Shown here: piece after piece, positions 26,794 through 36,727 of the stretch | Layout: every line of letters starts with the position of its first letter | How positions within the stretch are numbered: position 1 is the stretch's first letter | Source: Candidatus Thorarchaeota archaeon | GTDB lineage: Archaea > Asgardarchaeota > Thorarchaeia > Thorarchaeales > Thorarchaeaceae | NCBI GenBank assembly: GCA_011364985.1 | Contig: RDOC01000004.1 | Span: forward strand, 152,218-216,217 | Direction of reading: 5' to 3' | DNA: 64,000 bases | Made by a program: the position numbers and the translations under genes | The notes under the pieces: generated by a model | Databases searched by the model: none | Told to the model about the DNA's origin: nothing | The model's input: only the letters and a program-made list of their open reading frames with translations

Positions 26794-28338
26794 CTAATAG
26801 CCATCTGCTCTGCTCGTATTCTCTGTCTGGTCATAAACGTGATACTTTGCCTTTGAAAGAATCAGTCGTAGTCCTGCTCTAGCGGGTCTTGTTAGGAGGT
26901 TGTATATATCAGAGAAAGCACTTTTGAGAATGTAGGCAAGGAATATCAGAATTAGATAGAGAAGGTATAGGTTCCTGTCAGGAATCATAATGGCAATAGC
27001 AAGAATGAACGGGTTAACAAGCATGGGCAAAGAGACCTGCAACTTATCCAAATCCCTGTTGCATATTGCAGATACTGAGAGAATTGAGAAGAAAGGAGCA
27101 AATACCACTGTATAGTACTTGTAGATGCCGCGGGGAGAGAAGAGGTGTACACTTAACATCAAGAGAAAGGTCAGATAGAATATTCTCCGCCAGTACCCAC
27201 GAAGGTTGCGATCATCCTTGACTTCGATAAGTAGAAGCAGAAAGACTGGAATGACACCAATCAGTAGCAAAATGGAGTATAAGTTCAGAAGGTCAAGGAT
27301 TTCGGCTAGCCATTGTAGCATCGGCACAAGGGCTTCGAGCTGAGTGGTCTCAGCTTGTATACCCGCAACAACGAATAAAACAGCAATTGTGATAGGGGAA
27401 TTAGAAGGAGGGAGCTTTGTGAAGCTTGCTAGATGTGTAGCTCCTGCTCTTTGCAGAATGTTATACAAGTAATTGGCAGGATCTAGAATGTATGGCATCG
27501 ATGCAATGCCTGCATAGATAATCACGATAATCGCAATCTTTGCAAATTCTACGAGATCCAGATTATCATCAGCCTTGTGGTTTTCTTCTTCAGATACTTC
27601 ATTGCTTTGCTCGATCATCCTAGGAGGCCGTCGAAACAAATACGCGAAGAGGGGAAGTGCGAAGAAGAATGCCGTCTGTTTGAAAAGAGCGGACATTGTC
27701 ATGGAGATTGCCCCTGCAATCCTATAATCCTTCATCAGCAGATAGAAGGAGAGCATAGCGAAAAAGACGAAAGGCGCAGGATTTAACCATTCAAAGACTG
27801 TATAATAGAGAACAATCGGACTGAAGAGATAGGTAGCGGCGGCGGCCTCGCCAACTCTGCGGTTCTCAGAGAGGTACTCCGCTATCCCGTATATCGGGAA
27901 GACCGTCAGGAATCCGAAGAGCGTGATGATGAATCCAATGCCAAAATCAGGGTGGAGAAGCTTGCCGATTACGCATATGTAAAGGTATAATGGAGGAAAG
28001 AAATAGGGGACATTGAACGAGTCTGAATTAACGATGATGGTATCAAATTCGGGGGTATACGGAAGCTCGCCACCGAGGAACTGTTCAGCCCAGTTATGAT
28101 AGAAGTAGTCATGATCAGCCCAACCTTCCAAGTTCAGATGAATTGTATAGCCGAAGATATCAAACTCGCCATATCCGTTCCACACCGCTCTGAAAGGACG
28201 AGCTCCACCAGAGACAAAGTCAATAGCAGCTTCATTGAACACCCAAGCCCAGACAGCTGCTGCAGCTAGTAGAACTACGATGAACAGACCATTTCCTTTG
28301 ATTGTATTCTTAACGCTATTCAAAGGATAACGTTTCAT
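26794..28338 (-). CDS. GT-C-like multi-pass membrane protein (second of tandem pair)
   Basis: 514 residues with about ten to eleven membrane helices. The first large loop has WADHDYFYHNWAEQFL and PYFFPPLYLY, as in integral-membrane mannosyl- or arabinosyltransferases of the GT-C kind (DUF2029-like). A cytosolic loop near residue 255-280 is acidic (SNEVSEEENHKADDN). It likely uses a lipid-linked sugar for a surface glycan or lipid, an inference from fold. The ATG follows GAGGTGA. It is 11 bases from the related gene upstream and probably cotranscribed. The lack of a clear DxD makes the donor unknown. Confidence 0.7.
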   Translation of the reverse strand: MKRYPLNSVKNTIKGNGLFIVVLLAAAAVWAWVFNEAAIDFVSGGARPFRAVWNGYGEFDIFGYTIHLNLEGWADHDYFYHNWAEQFLGGELPYTPEFDTIIVNSDSFNVPYFFPPLYLYICVIGKLLHPDFGIGFIITLFGFLTVFPIYGIAEYLSENRRVGEAAAATYLFSPIVLYYTVFEWLNPAPFVFFAMLSFYLLMKDYRIAGAISMTMSALFKQTAFFFALPLFAYLFRRPPRMIEQSNEVSEEENHKADDNLDLVEFAKIAIIVIIYAGIASMPYILDPANYLYNILQRAGATHLASFTKLPPSNSPITIAVLFVVAGIQAETTQLEALVPMLQWLAEILDLLNLYSILLLIGVIPVFLLLLIEVKDDRNLRGYWRRIFYLTFLLMLSVHLFSPRGIYKYYTVVFAPFFSILSVSAICNRDLDKLQVSLPMLVNPFILAIAIMIPDRNLYLLYLILIFLAYILKSAFSDIYNLLTRPARAGLRLILSKAKYHVYDQTENTSRADGY

Positions 28339-28349
28339 CTGGTCACCTC

Positions 28350-30005
28350 TTATGATTCCGTTTCTCGATGTTCATCAACAATCGTCATTTCCTGTGAGAA
28401 CTCCTCAGGATAGATGAATGCAGTAAGTCGTTCATGTAAACTCAAGAACCTCGAAGTGAGAGGCGCAAACATAGAAGTACGTTTCCTGATCCATCGTCCC
28501 GGAGCGGTCAAGTAATACCAGAAGTCACCTACTTGATTGACAAAGACATAGATAAGAAAGATCAGAAGCACATAGGCTAGATATACATTCCTAACGGGTA
28601 TCAGAATCATCAGACTAAACAGAATAGGGGCCCATATCATTGATACTGAGAAGCCAATATCACTTTCCATACTAGAAGCCATGCTTGCAGATGAGAAAAT
28701 TGAGAAGAAGGGCGCCATCAGTGTGAAATAATACTTGTATACGCCTCGCGGGCCCATCAGATTCACCCAGAGCATCATCAGCATTGTCAGAAAGAGAAGT
28801 CGACGAAGATAGACTTTGGTTTCACCCTCGCGCTTCGGTTCCAAGAACATTAAGCCAGCAAGCACAATGACGCCAAGAACGAGTAGAAATCCAGAGAAGA
28901 TGAGACTGTCAATAAGCTCTGCAAGAGTGGGCAGACTAGCCATCACTAGAAGAACCTGAAAGCGCATGGGACTTGAGTAAGGAGGTGGATTAGTAAATGA
29001 CTCAAGAGGAAATCCTCCCATCGCTAGCCGCAGATTTATCCATATTTCAACGGGTTGGGCAATGATGAAAGGAAACATGATCACACCGGCGAATATTATC
29101 ACAATAATGACACTAATGATAAATTGCCACAGATCAAGATATCTTCCTACTGCCTTTCGAAGCGCTTGAAGTCTTGGCATATCTTTGGACTGGGCGGAAC
29201 CTTCTTCGCTATCCCTTGACCTCATAAGCAGGAAGACCACGAGTGGTATGCCCAAGAACCATGCAGTCTGTTTGAATAGCGCTGCGGTAACAATAAGCAA
29301 TGTGCCTGTATGTCTTTTCCCCTTTGTGAGCATATAGAAGCCTGAGAAAAAGAAGAAGATGAACGGAGCAGGATTGGTCCAAAGGAACGTGGTGTGATAT
29401 AACACGTTTGGTGCAAGAAGATAGGTCAAGGCAGCAGCCTCACCAACGTGACGATTGCTAGATAGCTCATGCCCGATGCCGTAGACTGGAAGAGCAGTGA
29501 AATAACCGAATGAAGCAATTAGAAGCCCAATGCCCCAGTTATCCACAGGAATGAGGATACCAATTGCATAGAATATCGCCGTCAGAGGTGGAAAGATGTA
29601 GAGCCCATTATTGTTGGTAATGCCATCCATCTCGAGGTGACCAAACTCTGTGCTATATGGCAACACTCCATTCAGTATGTTGTGTCCCCAATGAACGTAG
29701 AAGAAGCTGTAATCGCTATAGCCTTCAAACTGATACTGAATCGTGAATCCGAAGATTTCAAAGGTGGCCGGGCTTAGTCCTCCAGTCCCAGCGCCCCCAA
29801 GCCAAACAGCCCTACTATTCCACCGATCCGTCGCAAGGTAGTCAACAAGAGCAGACTGAAATACATTCGCCCACACTATGGCGCCGATTATTAGCACTAT
29901 GATTAGGATGATGTACTCGTACAGAAATCTAACAACGCGCCGTTTCAGCTCTGCTTGGTCCATGCTGTGCGAATTCTTGACATACCCCTTAATATGTGTC
30001 CTCAT
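28350..30005 (-). CDS. GT-C-like multi-pass membrane protein (first of tandem pair)
   Basis: Clear paralogue of the next gene downstream: the same loop YSDYSFFYVHWGHNIL, LYIFPPLTAIF, the same RHVGEAAALTYLLAPNVLYH segment, and matching helix order. About eleven membrane helices follow. The pair therefore arose by tandem duplication, and they may form a heterodimer or serve different acceptors. The C-terminus has a basic cytosolic tail (APGRWIRKRTSMFAP). The frame runs to TTG at 30020; the ATG at 30005 is preferred. Rad50 ends nine bases before that TTG, so it may extend the resection operon. Confidence 0.7.
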   Translation of the reverse strand: MRTHIKGYVKNSHSMDQAELKRRVVRFLYEYIILIIVLIIGAIVWANVFQSALVDYLATDRWNSRAVWLGGAGTGGLSPATFEIFGFTIQYQFEGYSDYSFFYVHWGHNILNGVLPYSTEFGHLEMDGITNNNGLYIFPPLTAIFYAIGILIPVDNWGIGLLIASFGYFTALPVYGIGHELSSNRHVGEAAALTYLLAPNVLYHTTFLWTNPAPFIFFFFSGFYMLTKGKRHTGTLLIVTAALFKQTAWFLGIPLVVFLLMRSRDSEEGSAQSKDMPRLQALRKAVGRYLDLWQFIISVIIVIIFAGVIMFPFIIAQPVEIWINLRLAMGGFPLESFTNPPPYSSPMRFQVLLVMASLPTLAELIDSLIFSGFLLVLGVIVLAGLMFLEPKREGETKVYLRRLLFLTMLMMLWVNLMGPRGVYKYYFTLMAPFFSIFSSASMASSMESDIGFSVSMIWAPILFSLMILIPVRNVYLAYVLLIFLIYVFVNQVGDFWYYLTAPGRWIRKRTSMFAPLTSRFLSLHERLTAFIYPEEFSQEMTIVDEHRETES

Positions 30006-30029
30006 GAGTGTTATCAGCAATCAGAGCTT

Positions 30030-32099
30030 CTAGCCATTTCCAGAAATTGCTGCATTACTTGTTGAACCTGCTTTTGTGACTTCTATAACTGGTACTCCTT
30101 CCCAGCCCTGTACATCAGTATGCGTGATTAGGAAGATTTGTTCGAAGCTCTGATCATCAACCAAATTCTGAACCACAGCCGTCCTTCTATTCTTGTCGAG
30201 CCCACCCAATGGTTCGTCAAGAAGAACACAACGTACGCGTGGAGAAATAGCAGGGCTGTCCTTTAGTGGGCGTATACTGCTCATCGTGCGGCTTATACCT
30301 AAACGAAGACCAAGACTAATAGCTGTTCTGTCACCGAAGCTTAACTGGTTGGTTTTCTTGTTTGCCTTGTCGCGATCGTCCCAAATCTTTAGAACAAGTC
30401 CAGGCCCCGCCCGGCCTCTTGCCGGGGTCGGTTCAAGATCTATGGCTGTGTACTGGTTATTGGTGAAGGAGCGGACATACTTGTTCGAAGCAGTCCGAAT
30501 GATGCCAATGAGGCGCTTCTGGAATACATAATCAGCGATGAAACCGCTGACAATCTTTCGACGCACGTATTTCGTATGTTCATCTATGGCCTTCAGAGAG
30601 GAAATTTCGGCCTCCATCCTTTTCATCTGCGTTTCCTTGCCTTCGTTCTTGACAATCTGCTCATTGGCATCATCAATTTCCTGACGCAGACGGTCACATT
30701 CGCTCTTAGAGGACTTGAGATTATTCTGCTGAACCAGTATTGAGTTTCGCAGCTCATTCAAATCATCAGCCTTGTGTTTCTTGAGCAGCTTTTCAATATC
30801 CGCGACCTCCATCTTGGCTAACACATCTGATAGGCGGCTTGCAGCCTCCTCAAGCCGCTTCTTTGCCTGGCTAACTTCCTTTTGGTGCTCTGCCACCCGT
30901 CCAATGGCATCAATGGTTCTTGCAATAAGTCGCTGTCGTTCTTCTATCGCCTTGATTTGTGCAGGAATGTTATTACGTCCTTTTCTGAGTTCTTCTAGTT
31001 CTGTGCTCTTTTCCTGGATTACTGCATCATATTCAGTAAGCATTTTTTGCATGTCCTCAGGATTCAACTCCCTGAAGCAAACAGGGCAAATGCTTTCATC
31101 CTGCACAGAGGCTCGGTTTGCCTCTGCTTCTTCAATCTGGCTCAAAAGCTGGCCTGCTGCTCTGTCTATTTTCGAGGCACTGCTCCTTGCCACCTCACGC
31201 TCGCTTTCGAGTTTCTTATCCTCTTTCTGCAGCGACTGCAGTTTTGCCCTTATTATTCGCTCATCAGCATCTACCAGACCGGCATCATGGATTTCTTTGT
31301 CGCGTCGTTCGACACTAAGAGTATGATCCCTTTCGAAAGATGTGATTTTTTGAAGAAGGTCGTAAGCGGCCTTTAGATCATCAGGGTTGGGCAGTGAAAC
31401 CAAAAGGCCTTCTGCTTTGGAAATCTCCTTCTCTTTCTCTTCCAATTCTGCTTCCAACTCTGCCACTCGAGCTTTCCCCGCGGCCACAAGTTCGCTTAGG
31501 ACATAAGGTTTAATGAATTCCTGATCAAGACTGGAAATCTTGGCAGAGAGCTCAGATTCAAGAGCCTGAAGATGGCCACCCATTTTATCAAGTAGGTCAA
31601 TATTGTAGACTGTCACCAACTGATTTCTCAAATCAGATGGCGATGCATGCGCGATTCTTGCCACTTCACCCTGTCTAACTAGGAGTGTGTTCAATGCTTG
31701 TCCTAATTCTAAATTCAATATCCCTTCAAGTGCGGTATCAACCGTCTTACTCTTGTCAGCCATTCTCTTCCAAGTATTGCCCTTTTCCACATACAGGATA
31801 ACTGCCATCTTGTTTGCAGGGTCATATGACCGGTCAATCTTGTACCTTGTTCCAGCCACCTCAAATTCCAAAACAACCCTACAAAATGATGAGGCAAAGC
31901 TAATCAGTTCATCATTTGTCAGTCCTACGGCGTTTGCACCCCATAATGCCCAAAGAATGGCCTCGAACAATGAAGACTTCCCTGTCGAATTCGGACCGCG
32001 GATAAGGATTAACCCATTGGGCAAGTCCTCATCATTGCTGGGAAGATTTAGGTCTCGAAACGGCTTGAAGTTCTTGAGTTCTATGCGCAAGAGCTTCAT
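30030..32099 (-). CDS. rad50: Rad50 ATPase (SMC-like), short form
   Basis: DNA-repair ATPase that works with Mre11 at double-strand breaks. The Walker A is RGPNSTGKSSLFEAI near residue 37; the signature LSFGDRTAISLGLRL and Walker B CVLLDEPLGGLD with D-loop are near the C-terminus. Between them lies coiled coil (roughly 180-540) with the zinc hook ICPVCFRE near residue 338. The 689-residue length is shorter than many archaeal Rad50 proteins, meaning shorter arms. Its ATG overlaps the mre11 stop by four bases (ATGA), so translation is coupled. Confidence 0.95.
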   Translation of the reverse strand: MKLLRIELKNFKPFRDLNLPSNDEDLPNGLILIRGPNSTGKSSLFEAILWALWGANAVGLTNDELISFASSFCRVVLEFEVAGTRYKIDRSYDPANKMAVILYVEKGNTWKRMADKSKTVDTALEGILNLELGQALNTLLVRQGEVARIAHASPSDLRNQLVTVYNIDLLDKMGGHLQALESELSAKISSLDQEFIKPYVLSELVAAGKARVAELEAELEEKEKEISKAEGLLVSLPNPDDLKAAYDLLQKITSFERDHTLSVERRDKEIHDAGLVDADERIIRAKLQSLQKEDKKLESEREVARSSASKIDRAAGQLLSQIEEAEANRASVQDESICPVCFRELNPEDMQKMLTEYDAVIQEKSTELEELRKGRNNIPAQIKAIEERQRLIARTIDAIGRVAEHQKEVSQAKKRLEEAASRLSDVLAKMEVADIEKLLKKHKADDLNELRNSILVQQNNLKSSKSECDRLRQEIDDANEQIVKNEGKETQMKRMEAEISSLKAIDEHTKYVRRKIVSGFIADYVFQKRLIGIIRTASNKYVRSFTNNQYTAIDLEPTPARGRAGPGLVLKIWDDRDKANKKTNQLSFGDRTAISLGLRLGISRTMSSIRPLKDSPAISPRVRCVLLDEPLGGLDKNRRTAVVQNLVDDQSFEQIFLITHTDVQGWEGVPVIEVTKAGSTSNAAISGNG

Positions 32100-33403
32100 G
32101 AATCGCCCTCCAAAAAGCTGTCTATGGTGAGCTTCTCATCAGGCCCACCAACTGCAAGCTTCAATGCCCTCACTGCAACTTTGGTAAGCAGCTCAGTGTC
32201 AAATTTCTCATCTATTGCAACAGAGTCCAAGTATTCTCTAAAGTCATTTTCAGGATCTTCAATTAGATATTCTGACTCAATCTCAGGATAGGCAGCCGCG
32301 TCGAGATCCACCTCCTTTTGATGCATTGCCCAAACAAACTGGGAAATGTTATAGTCTGAGTCACGACCGAGCAGGCTAATTCTCAATCCTTCCAATGCAA
32401 CAGCCAACTCAATTCCTCCGATTCGCGAAGACTGTCCTTGAAAAGTCAGACGGATTCTGGCCGCCGTTGACGGATTCCAGGGAATCTTCAACGACTTATC
32501 ACCGATATACTTCTCAACCTTTCCGATGAGTGATTCTACGGTGTCATCTTGGACAACCTCAATCTTATCACTGTAAACCGGCCTTGAGAATTCCAAGTGG
32601 AATGGTTGTATCTTAGGTTTTTTTCCGACTTCTACTTCCACCAAGAGGAAGCCCTTCTTGTGCTTCTGTTCATCAAATCGCCATCTCTCAGGAGACCCGG
32701 CATACCACGCATGGTCACTCAGTTTGTGCTGATGGTGGTCGTGTCCTAAGGCAATGTAGTCGTACCCCATGCTAAAGATAGGAGTGGGAAGAGACCTATC
32801 TAGGTCCATGCCATGGGCTACAGCAATCGAGGTCCTCTTTGGTGTGGGATTTTGTGCTGTGGAGATCCAGTCATTGAAATCAGTAACAAGATCGGATGAT
32901 TCTAACACATGATAGTCCATGAAGGGAAAGCAGAAGACATCGAAATCATCAAACTCAAAAATGAGGGGCTCCTTGTTGGCAAACGACCGTTTCAGGTCAA
33001 CTTGCGTTGCCACGCGAAGTTCGGGTATCGTCATTCTCAGATAATCAAGCAGTGACACGTCTCTATTCCGATAGAGTCCATGATTTCCCTCAATAATGAG
33101 AACAGGAATTCCAGTGTGCTTGATGAAGTCATGGATGACTCTCCAGGCAGTTTCCTGAGCCACCACGGGAGGCTGCTGAGGGTTGTTCTCCCAAGGAGAA
33201 TCATAAAGGTCTCCTGAGTGAACTACCAAGTCAACCGCCGGTTCAAGCTCTGCAATTGTGGCAAAGATCTCCTCAAATCGCTCATAGAAATCATGCTCAA
33301 GAAGATGGCTCCGCATCTCCTCGCCCCAGACGTTCTGTTTTACACCACGTCTAGGTCTTGCACCCAAGTGCGTATCGGAAATGTGAGCAATTCTTGTTGG
33401 CAT
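32096..33403 (-). CDS. mre11: Mre11 nuclease
   Basis: Manganese-dependent nuclease of the Mre11-Rad50 complex. Five phosphoesterase motifs are visible in order: HISDTHLGARPR, VHSGDLYDSP, IEGNHGLYR, AVAHGMDL and LGHDHHQHK. These supply the two-metal site. The C-terminal third is the capping and Rad50-binding region. Its 435 residues match other archaeal forms. GAGGAATTAGTA precedes the ATG, a good ribosome site. It lies third in the nurA-herA-mre11-rad50 operon, the classic archaeal end-resection order. Confidence 0.96.
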   Translation of the reverse strand: MPTRIAHISDTHLGARPRRGVKQNVWGEEMRSHLLEHDFYERFEEIFATIAELEPAVDLVVHSGDLYDSPWENNPQQPPVVAQETAWRVIHDFIKHTGIPVLIIEGNHGLYRNRDVSLLDYLRMTIPELRVATQVDLKRSFANKEPLIFEFDDFDVFCFPFMDYHVLESSDLVTDFNDWISTAQNPTPKRTSIAVAHGMDLDRSLPTPIFSMGYDYIALGHDHHQHKLSDHAWYAGSPERWRFDEQKHKKGFLLVEVEVGKKPKIQPFHLEFSRPVYSDKIEVVQDDTVESLIGKVEKYIGDKSLKIPWNPSTAARIRLTFQGQSSRIGGIELAVALEGLRISLLGRDSDYNISQFVWAMHQKEVDLDAAAYPEIESEYLIEDPENDFREYLDSVAIDEKFDTELLTKVAVRALKLAVGGPDEKLTIDSFLEGDS

Positions 33404-33413
33404 TACTAATTCC

Positions 33414-35174
33414 TCATAGCTCGTGCTTTTTGGTACTTCCAGTCTTTTTACCCTTGTAGTCGTTCATGTCCTTTTCAAAGACGCTGTCAAAGAGAGGAAT
33501 TCTGACCGAGAGAGGGAGCTCTCGGTAGGATGCTGTGACAATACATTCGCCTCTTGACATGACTCGGAATTCATTCTCAAATCCCGAGATGTTCACACTT
33601 GCGTTTTCTATGCAAGCTCTAATCTCTCGCTCATTACCAAGGCGAAGATTGATTTCGGTGTTCATCTGACTAAGAATCACATTATCTAGGACACTAACCT
33701 GCTGGCTTACTACTAGCAAGCCAATATTGAACTTTCGACCTTGCCTAGAGATGTCTTTGAAGACCGACTGGCCTCTCATTAATTCGGGATTGAGGATTGA
33801 TGGAGCCTCCTCTACAGTGACGAGGATCACTGGTAGATTTCGGGGGTCACGAACAGGCAGGTCGTCTGTAATGCCGCCAATGCCATAGAAGGACTTGGCC
33901 TGTGTCTTGACTCGGCTAAAGAATTGACTTGGGAGTCGCATATACCCCTGTCTCTCAAAATCGCCCAGAGTTCCGCTGCTCTTCAACGCGCGCCTCATAT
34001 CTGACAGGGTTCGGGTGACGATGGTTGTCAGTAGGAATTGCTCCATGTCACTCATGAGACTGGTATTGACTACAAGAATTCGTCCTGATTCCATGGCGTG
34101 AAAGATGTCATCCAAGATAGAGCTGCACCTCTTCTCGAAGATGGGTGATCGCTCTAGCAAGCCGAGTCTCCGCTTGACTGCATTTAGAGTGCCGCTAGGT
34201 GTTCCTGCTGGGTCATCTGTCATATCCAGTATATTCTCAATCCAGTCCTCTCGATGCTGACTATACTGAGTATCGATGAAGGACGACATCTGTGGTGTAA
34301 ATTCCATAATCGAATACAAATCACGTGGTTGGATTTCATTCCATTGAACACGAATCTCCCTAGCATATCTTTTAACTTCGCGTGGAGTGGCCTTCTTATG
34401 AGTTGTCAAATAGTAGAAATCACCCACGACCTCTTTACGTGTTTTATCGTCCATGGTTTCTACTATTGATTGGATTCCATACTTGTCCACGCCTTTCGCA
34501 AACTCATCATGTGGGTCAATACAAAAGGCAGACAAAGTAAGACGCTTGTCATCGGATACGCCTGTGAGGCCCATGTTTGAGTCGATAATTGATTTTATCA
34601 GGACCATCATCAGATTGCTCTTTCCCGATCCAGTGGACCCGAATATGCCTACGTGCATGGGTAGAAATTCTGAAGGTATCAATACAGGTACATCCAAGGT
34701 ATCTTCACCGACTTGGAGGTCTCCAATGTAGATGTGACCATCAGTCTGGGTGGCAAGCATGGTCCTGATCTGTTCATCAGAGATGCCAGGCATGGGACGA
34801 TAAACAGACGCAAGATGGTCAGGAAGACGTCTAGGAGACATGAACGTCCATTTCCCATTCGTTTGCTGGGCGTACCCCAACATCTTGCCATTCACGGAGA
34901 GGAGCATGTTTCGCTCAATACCTGAAAGGTAGGCATCACCTTCAACCATGAGAGTTCCAGCTACTCCCCCGATGTCGTCGACATGGCGGAGGTAATTCTC
35001 TAGGCCAAGGACACGGAAGAAGAACACTCGTTCCGTTCCGTCCCGCTGGGAGTAAATCACAAAGATTTCACCAACGCTGATGTCACGGTTGCGGCCCATG
35101 ATACCAAGCATTGTCTGATTTCCCATGCCAACCTTTCCGTAAAGCTCACCTAATTTATCACGGTCAAGTACCAT
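33414..35174 (-). CDS. herA: HerA DNA translocase/helicase
   Basis: Hexameric FtsK-like motor that drives NurA in end resection. The N-terminal HAS-barrel (residues 1-110) is followed by RecA-like core with Walker A IFGSTGSGKSNLMMV near 180, Walker B VILVTVEEAP, sensor region and the arginine finger near ISRQGRKFNIGLLVVSQQ. The length of about 586 residues is typical. Two ATG codons are possible; GGAG nine bases before the one at 35174 favours it over 35183. It follows nurA with a short gap. Confidence 0.95.
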   Translation of the reverse strand: MVLDRDKLGELYGKVGMGNQTMLGIMGRNRDISVGEIFVIYSQRDGTERVFFFRVLGLENYLRHVDDIGGVAGTLMVEGDAYLSGIERNMLLSVNGKMLGYAQQTNGKWTFMSPRRLPDHLASVYRPMPGISDEQIRTMLATQTDGHIYIGDLQVGEDTLDVPVLIPSEFLPMHVGIFGSTGSGKSNLMMVLIKSIIDSNMGLTGVSDDKRLTLSAFCIDPHDEFAKGVDKYGIQSIVETMDDKTRKEVVGDFYYLTTHKKATPREVKRYAREIRVQWNEIQPRDLYSIMEFTPQMSSFIDTQYSQHREDWIENILDMTDDPAGTPSGTLNAVKRRLGLLERSPIFEKRCSSILDDIFHAMESGRILVVNTSLMSDMEQFLLTTIVTRTLSDMRRALKSSGTLGDFERQGYMRLPSQFFSRVKTQAKSFYGIGGITDDLPVRDPRNLPVILVTVEEAPSILNPELMRGQSVFKDISRQGRKFNIGLLVVSQQVSVLDNVILSQMNTEINLRLGNEREIRACIENASVNISGFENEFRVMSRGECIVTASYRELPLSVRIPLFDSVFEKDMNDYKGKKTGSTKKHEL

Positions 35175-35190
35175 CGTTTCCATCTCCGGA

Positions 35191-36588
35191 CTATAGATTA
35201 TAATCGACTCTCATTGGTTCTATCTTTCTGTCAACCAGCCCCAATTCTCTTCGGACATCTTTGCTGATATCTCGGGCAAGTCGAAGGTCTTCATAACTTA
35301 GCTTACAAGACTCATGTGCAAGTGCGAGAGCCACCGGGTAGCCATACCATCTTGCATCTCTTGACATGAATTCGAGGTCCCTGAAAAGAGCTTTCTCATT
35401 CTGTCGTGTTGCTATTGGATCATTTGGGACAAAGACGTTCTCTAGCCACCAGATTCGATCAAAGTCAATTCGTGATGGTCTATTCTCTTGGGAGAAGCTG
35501 AAAAGGTAGGGAACAGCCAATTCGGGAGGAATATAGGTGCGGTCCTCGATAATGTGCAGTCCGCCGCCAGGATCATCCTCGCAGGGAAGATGGCAGAACC
35601 ACTTCGCATCTTCTCCAAAGAGGTCTTGTGCCGTCTTTGCAATGCGATGTGCAAAAGGAATTGTGTGGTTCTTGCTCACTGCACACAGTATCACACCCTC
35701 TCTTCTGGCCAGTTCCGCCAAGTCACGAAGCATGAATCCACTTGGCATAGAAGGGTATTTTCTGGCAAAGTGCATGAAGACCGACAATGCTCCATCAAGG
35801 AGAAGATACTTGGGTCTCAAATCGCTGGTCAGGACGTTGCGTGCAGCTGCATATTCGGACACTTTTCGTAGCTCATCATGAACGACAGGGTTTGTCAGCA
35901 TCTGAGCCCTGGTGATTAGGGTTTCCATATCAGTGAGTTCCGGAACGTACTCCTCATATATAGTCCCTGTGAAATCTGACTTCGAAGAGACGATACCGTC
36001 TGTATGATCTCTGAAAAAGGGCATGACTATATCCACAACATCTTTCAAAGGATAGATGTTCTCCAGGGTTTCCGCCAGTTTATTCCGGGCATCATTACGC
36101 ACTCCAGAATGCCAGTGAGCGTCAAGATGTGGTTGAGAACCTAGCTGTTGCATTATAGTTATTGTAGAGAGGGGTTCAAAGAAGCAACCATCGCGTGACT
36201 TAGAATCAAGTACTACCGTCGCAGTACTCAGCAGATGAACGCGAATATCGTCTAACATCATGAAATTGTCAGTGCCAGAACCATCAATAGCAGCAACTAG
36301 GAAGTCATCATCAAGTAAGACGTCAGGAGGATAGAGATCAATTGTGTCAAGCAGTCGCTCCTTTATTCTTACTTCATCCTCTGAGAACTTCTCCTCGTCC
36401 ATACGATCCTGCTGATTGGTTATATCAGCAAAGAGCAGCTTGAGAGTATCTCGGAACTTTGTCGTAAGGATTCTTTCTAACATATGACCCCTCTCGTCAA
36501 GACAGATGGTATACAGAATGTATCCTCTTCGAAAGTCGTTGTTGCTGAAATCATAAAAAGGTAACACTCGATATTCGGGAGAGATCAC
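35191..36588 (-). CDS. nurA: NurA nuclease
   Basis: Single- and double-strand nuclease that works with HerA. The conserved N-terminal metal motif VAAIDGSGTDNF is intact, and the later LLLDGALSVFMH contributes the second acid. The C-terminal part has the family WFCHLPCEDDPGG and LELGLVDRK-like ending. At 465 residues it is longer than the Sulfolobus and Pyrococcus proteins I know. First gene of the operon; a TATA-like element lies about 60 bases upstream. Confidence 0.92.
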   Translation of the reverse strand: MISPEYRVLPFYDFSNNDFRRGYILYTICLDERGHMLERILTTKFRDTLKLLFADITNQQDRMDEEKFSEDEVRIKERLLDTIDLYPPDVLLDDDFLVAAIDGSGTDNFMMLDDIRVHLLSTATVVLDSKSRDGCFFEPLSTITIMQQLGSQPHLDAHWHSGVRNDARNKLAETLENIYPLKDVVDIVMPFFRDHTDGIVSSKSDFTGTIYEEYVPELTDMETLITRAQMLTNPVVHDELRKVSEYAAARNVLTSDLRPKYLLLDGALSVFMHFARKYPSMPSGFMLRDLAELARREGVILCAVSKNHTIPFAHRIAKTAQDLFGEDAKWFCHLPCEDDPGGGLHIIEDRTYIPPELAVPYLFSFSQENRPSRIDFDRIWWLENVFVPNDPIATRQNEKALFRDLEFMSRDARWYGYPVALALAHESCKLSYEDLRLARDISKDVRRELGLVDRKIEPMRVDYNL

Positions 36589-36648
36589 TGTTCTAGACAG
36601 AAGATGTTTCCCTTTGACGGGTTTTCGTCGTCCCGCGCAAATTTCCTT

Positions 36649-36656
36649 TTAAGGAA
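36649..36656 (-). promoter_or_regulatory. TATA-like box for the nurA operon
   Basis: Minus-strand CCTTAAAA, with purine-rich bases before it, sits about 60 bases upstream of the nurA start. It lies in a TTCCTT/AAGGAA symmetrical stretch that could also be an operator. Confidence 0.35.
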
Positions 36657-36727
36657 CCACATTAACGATTCTTTGCCGCAAGTATCCTGACCTAGCGACG
36701 ACCAGCGGAAAATAGGGAAGTGATTCA

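Noticed and set aside
30772..31326. Long plus-strand ORF opposite rad50
   Set aside because: Antisense shadow of the Rad50 coiled coil; serine/leucine-rich with no domain.
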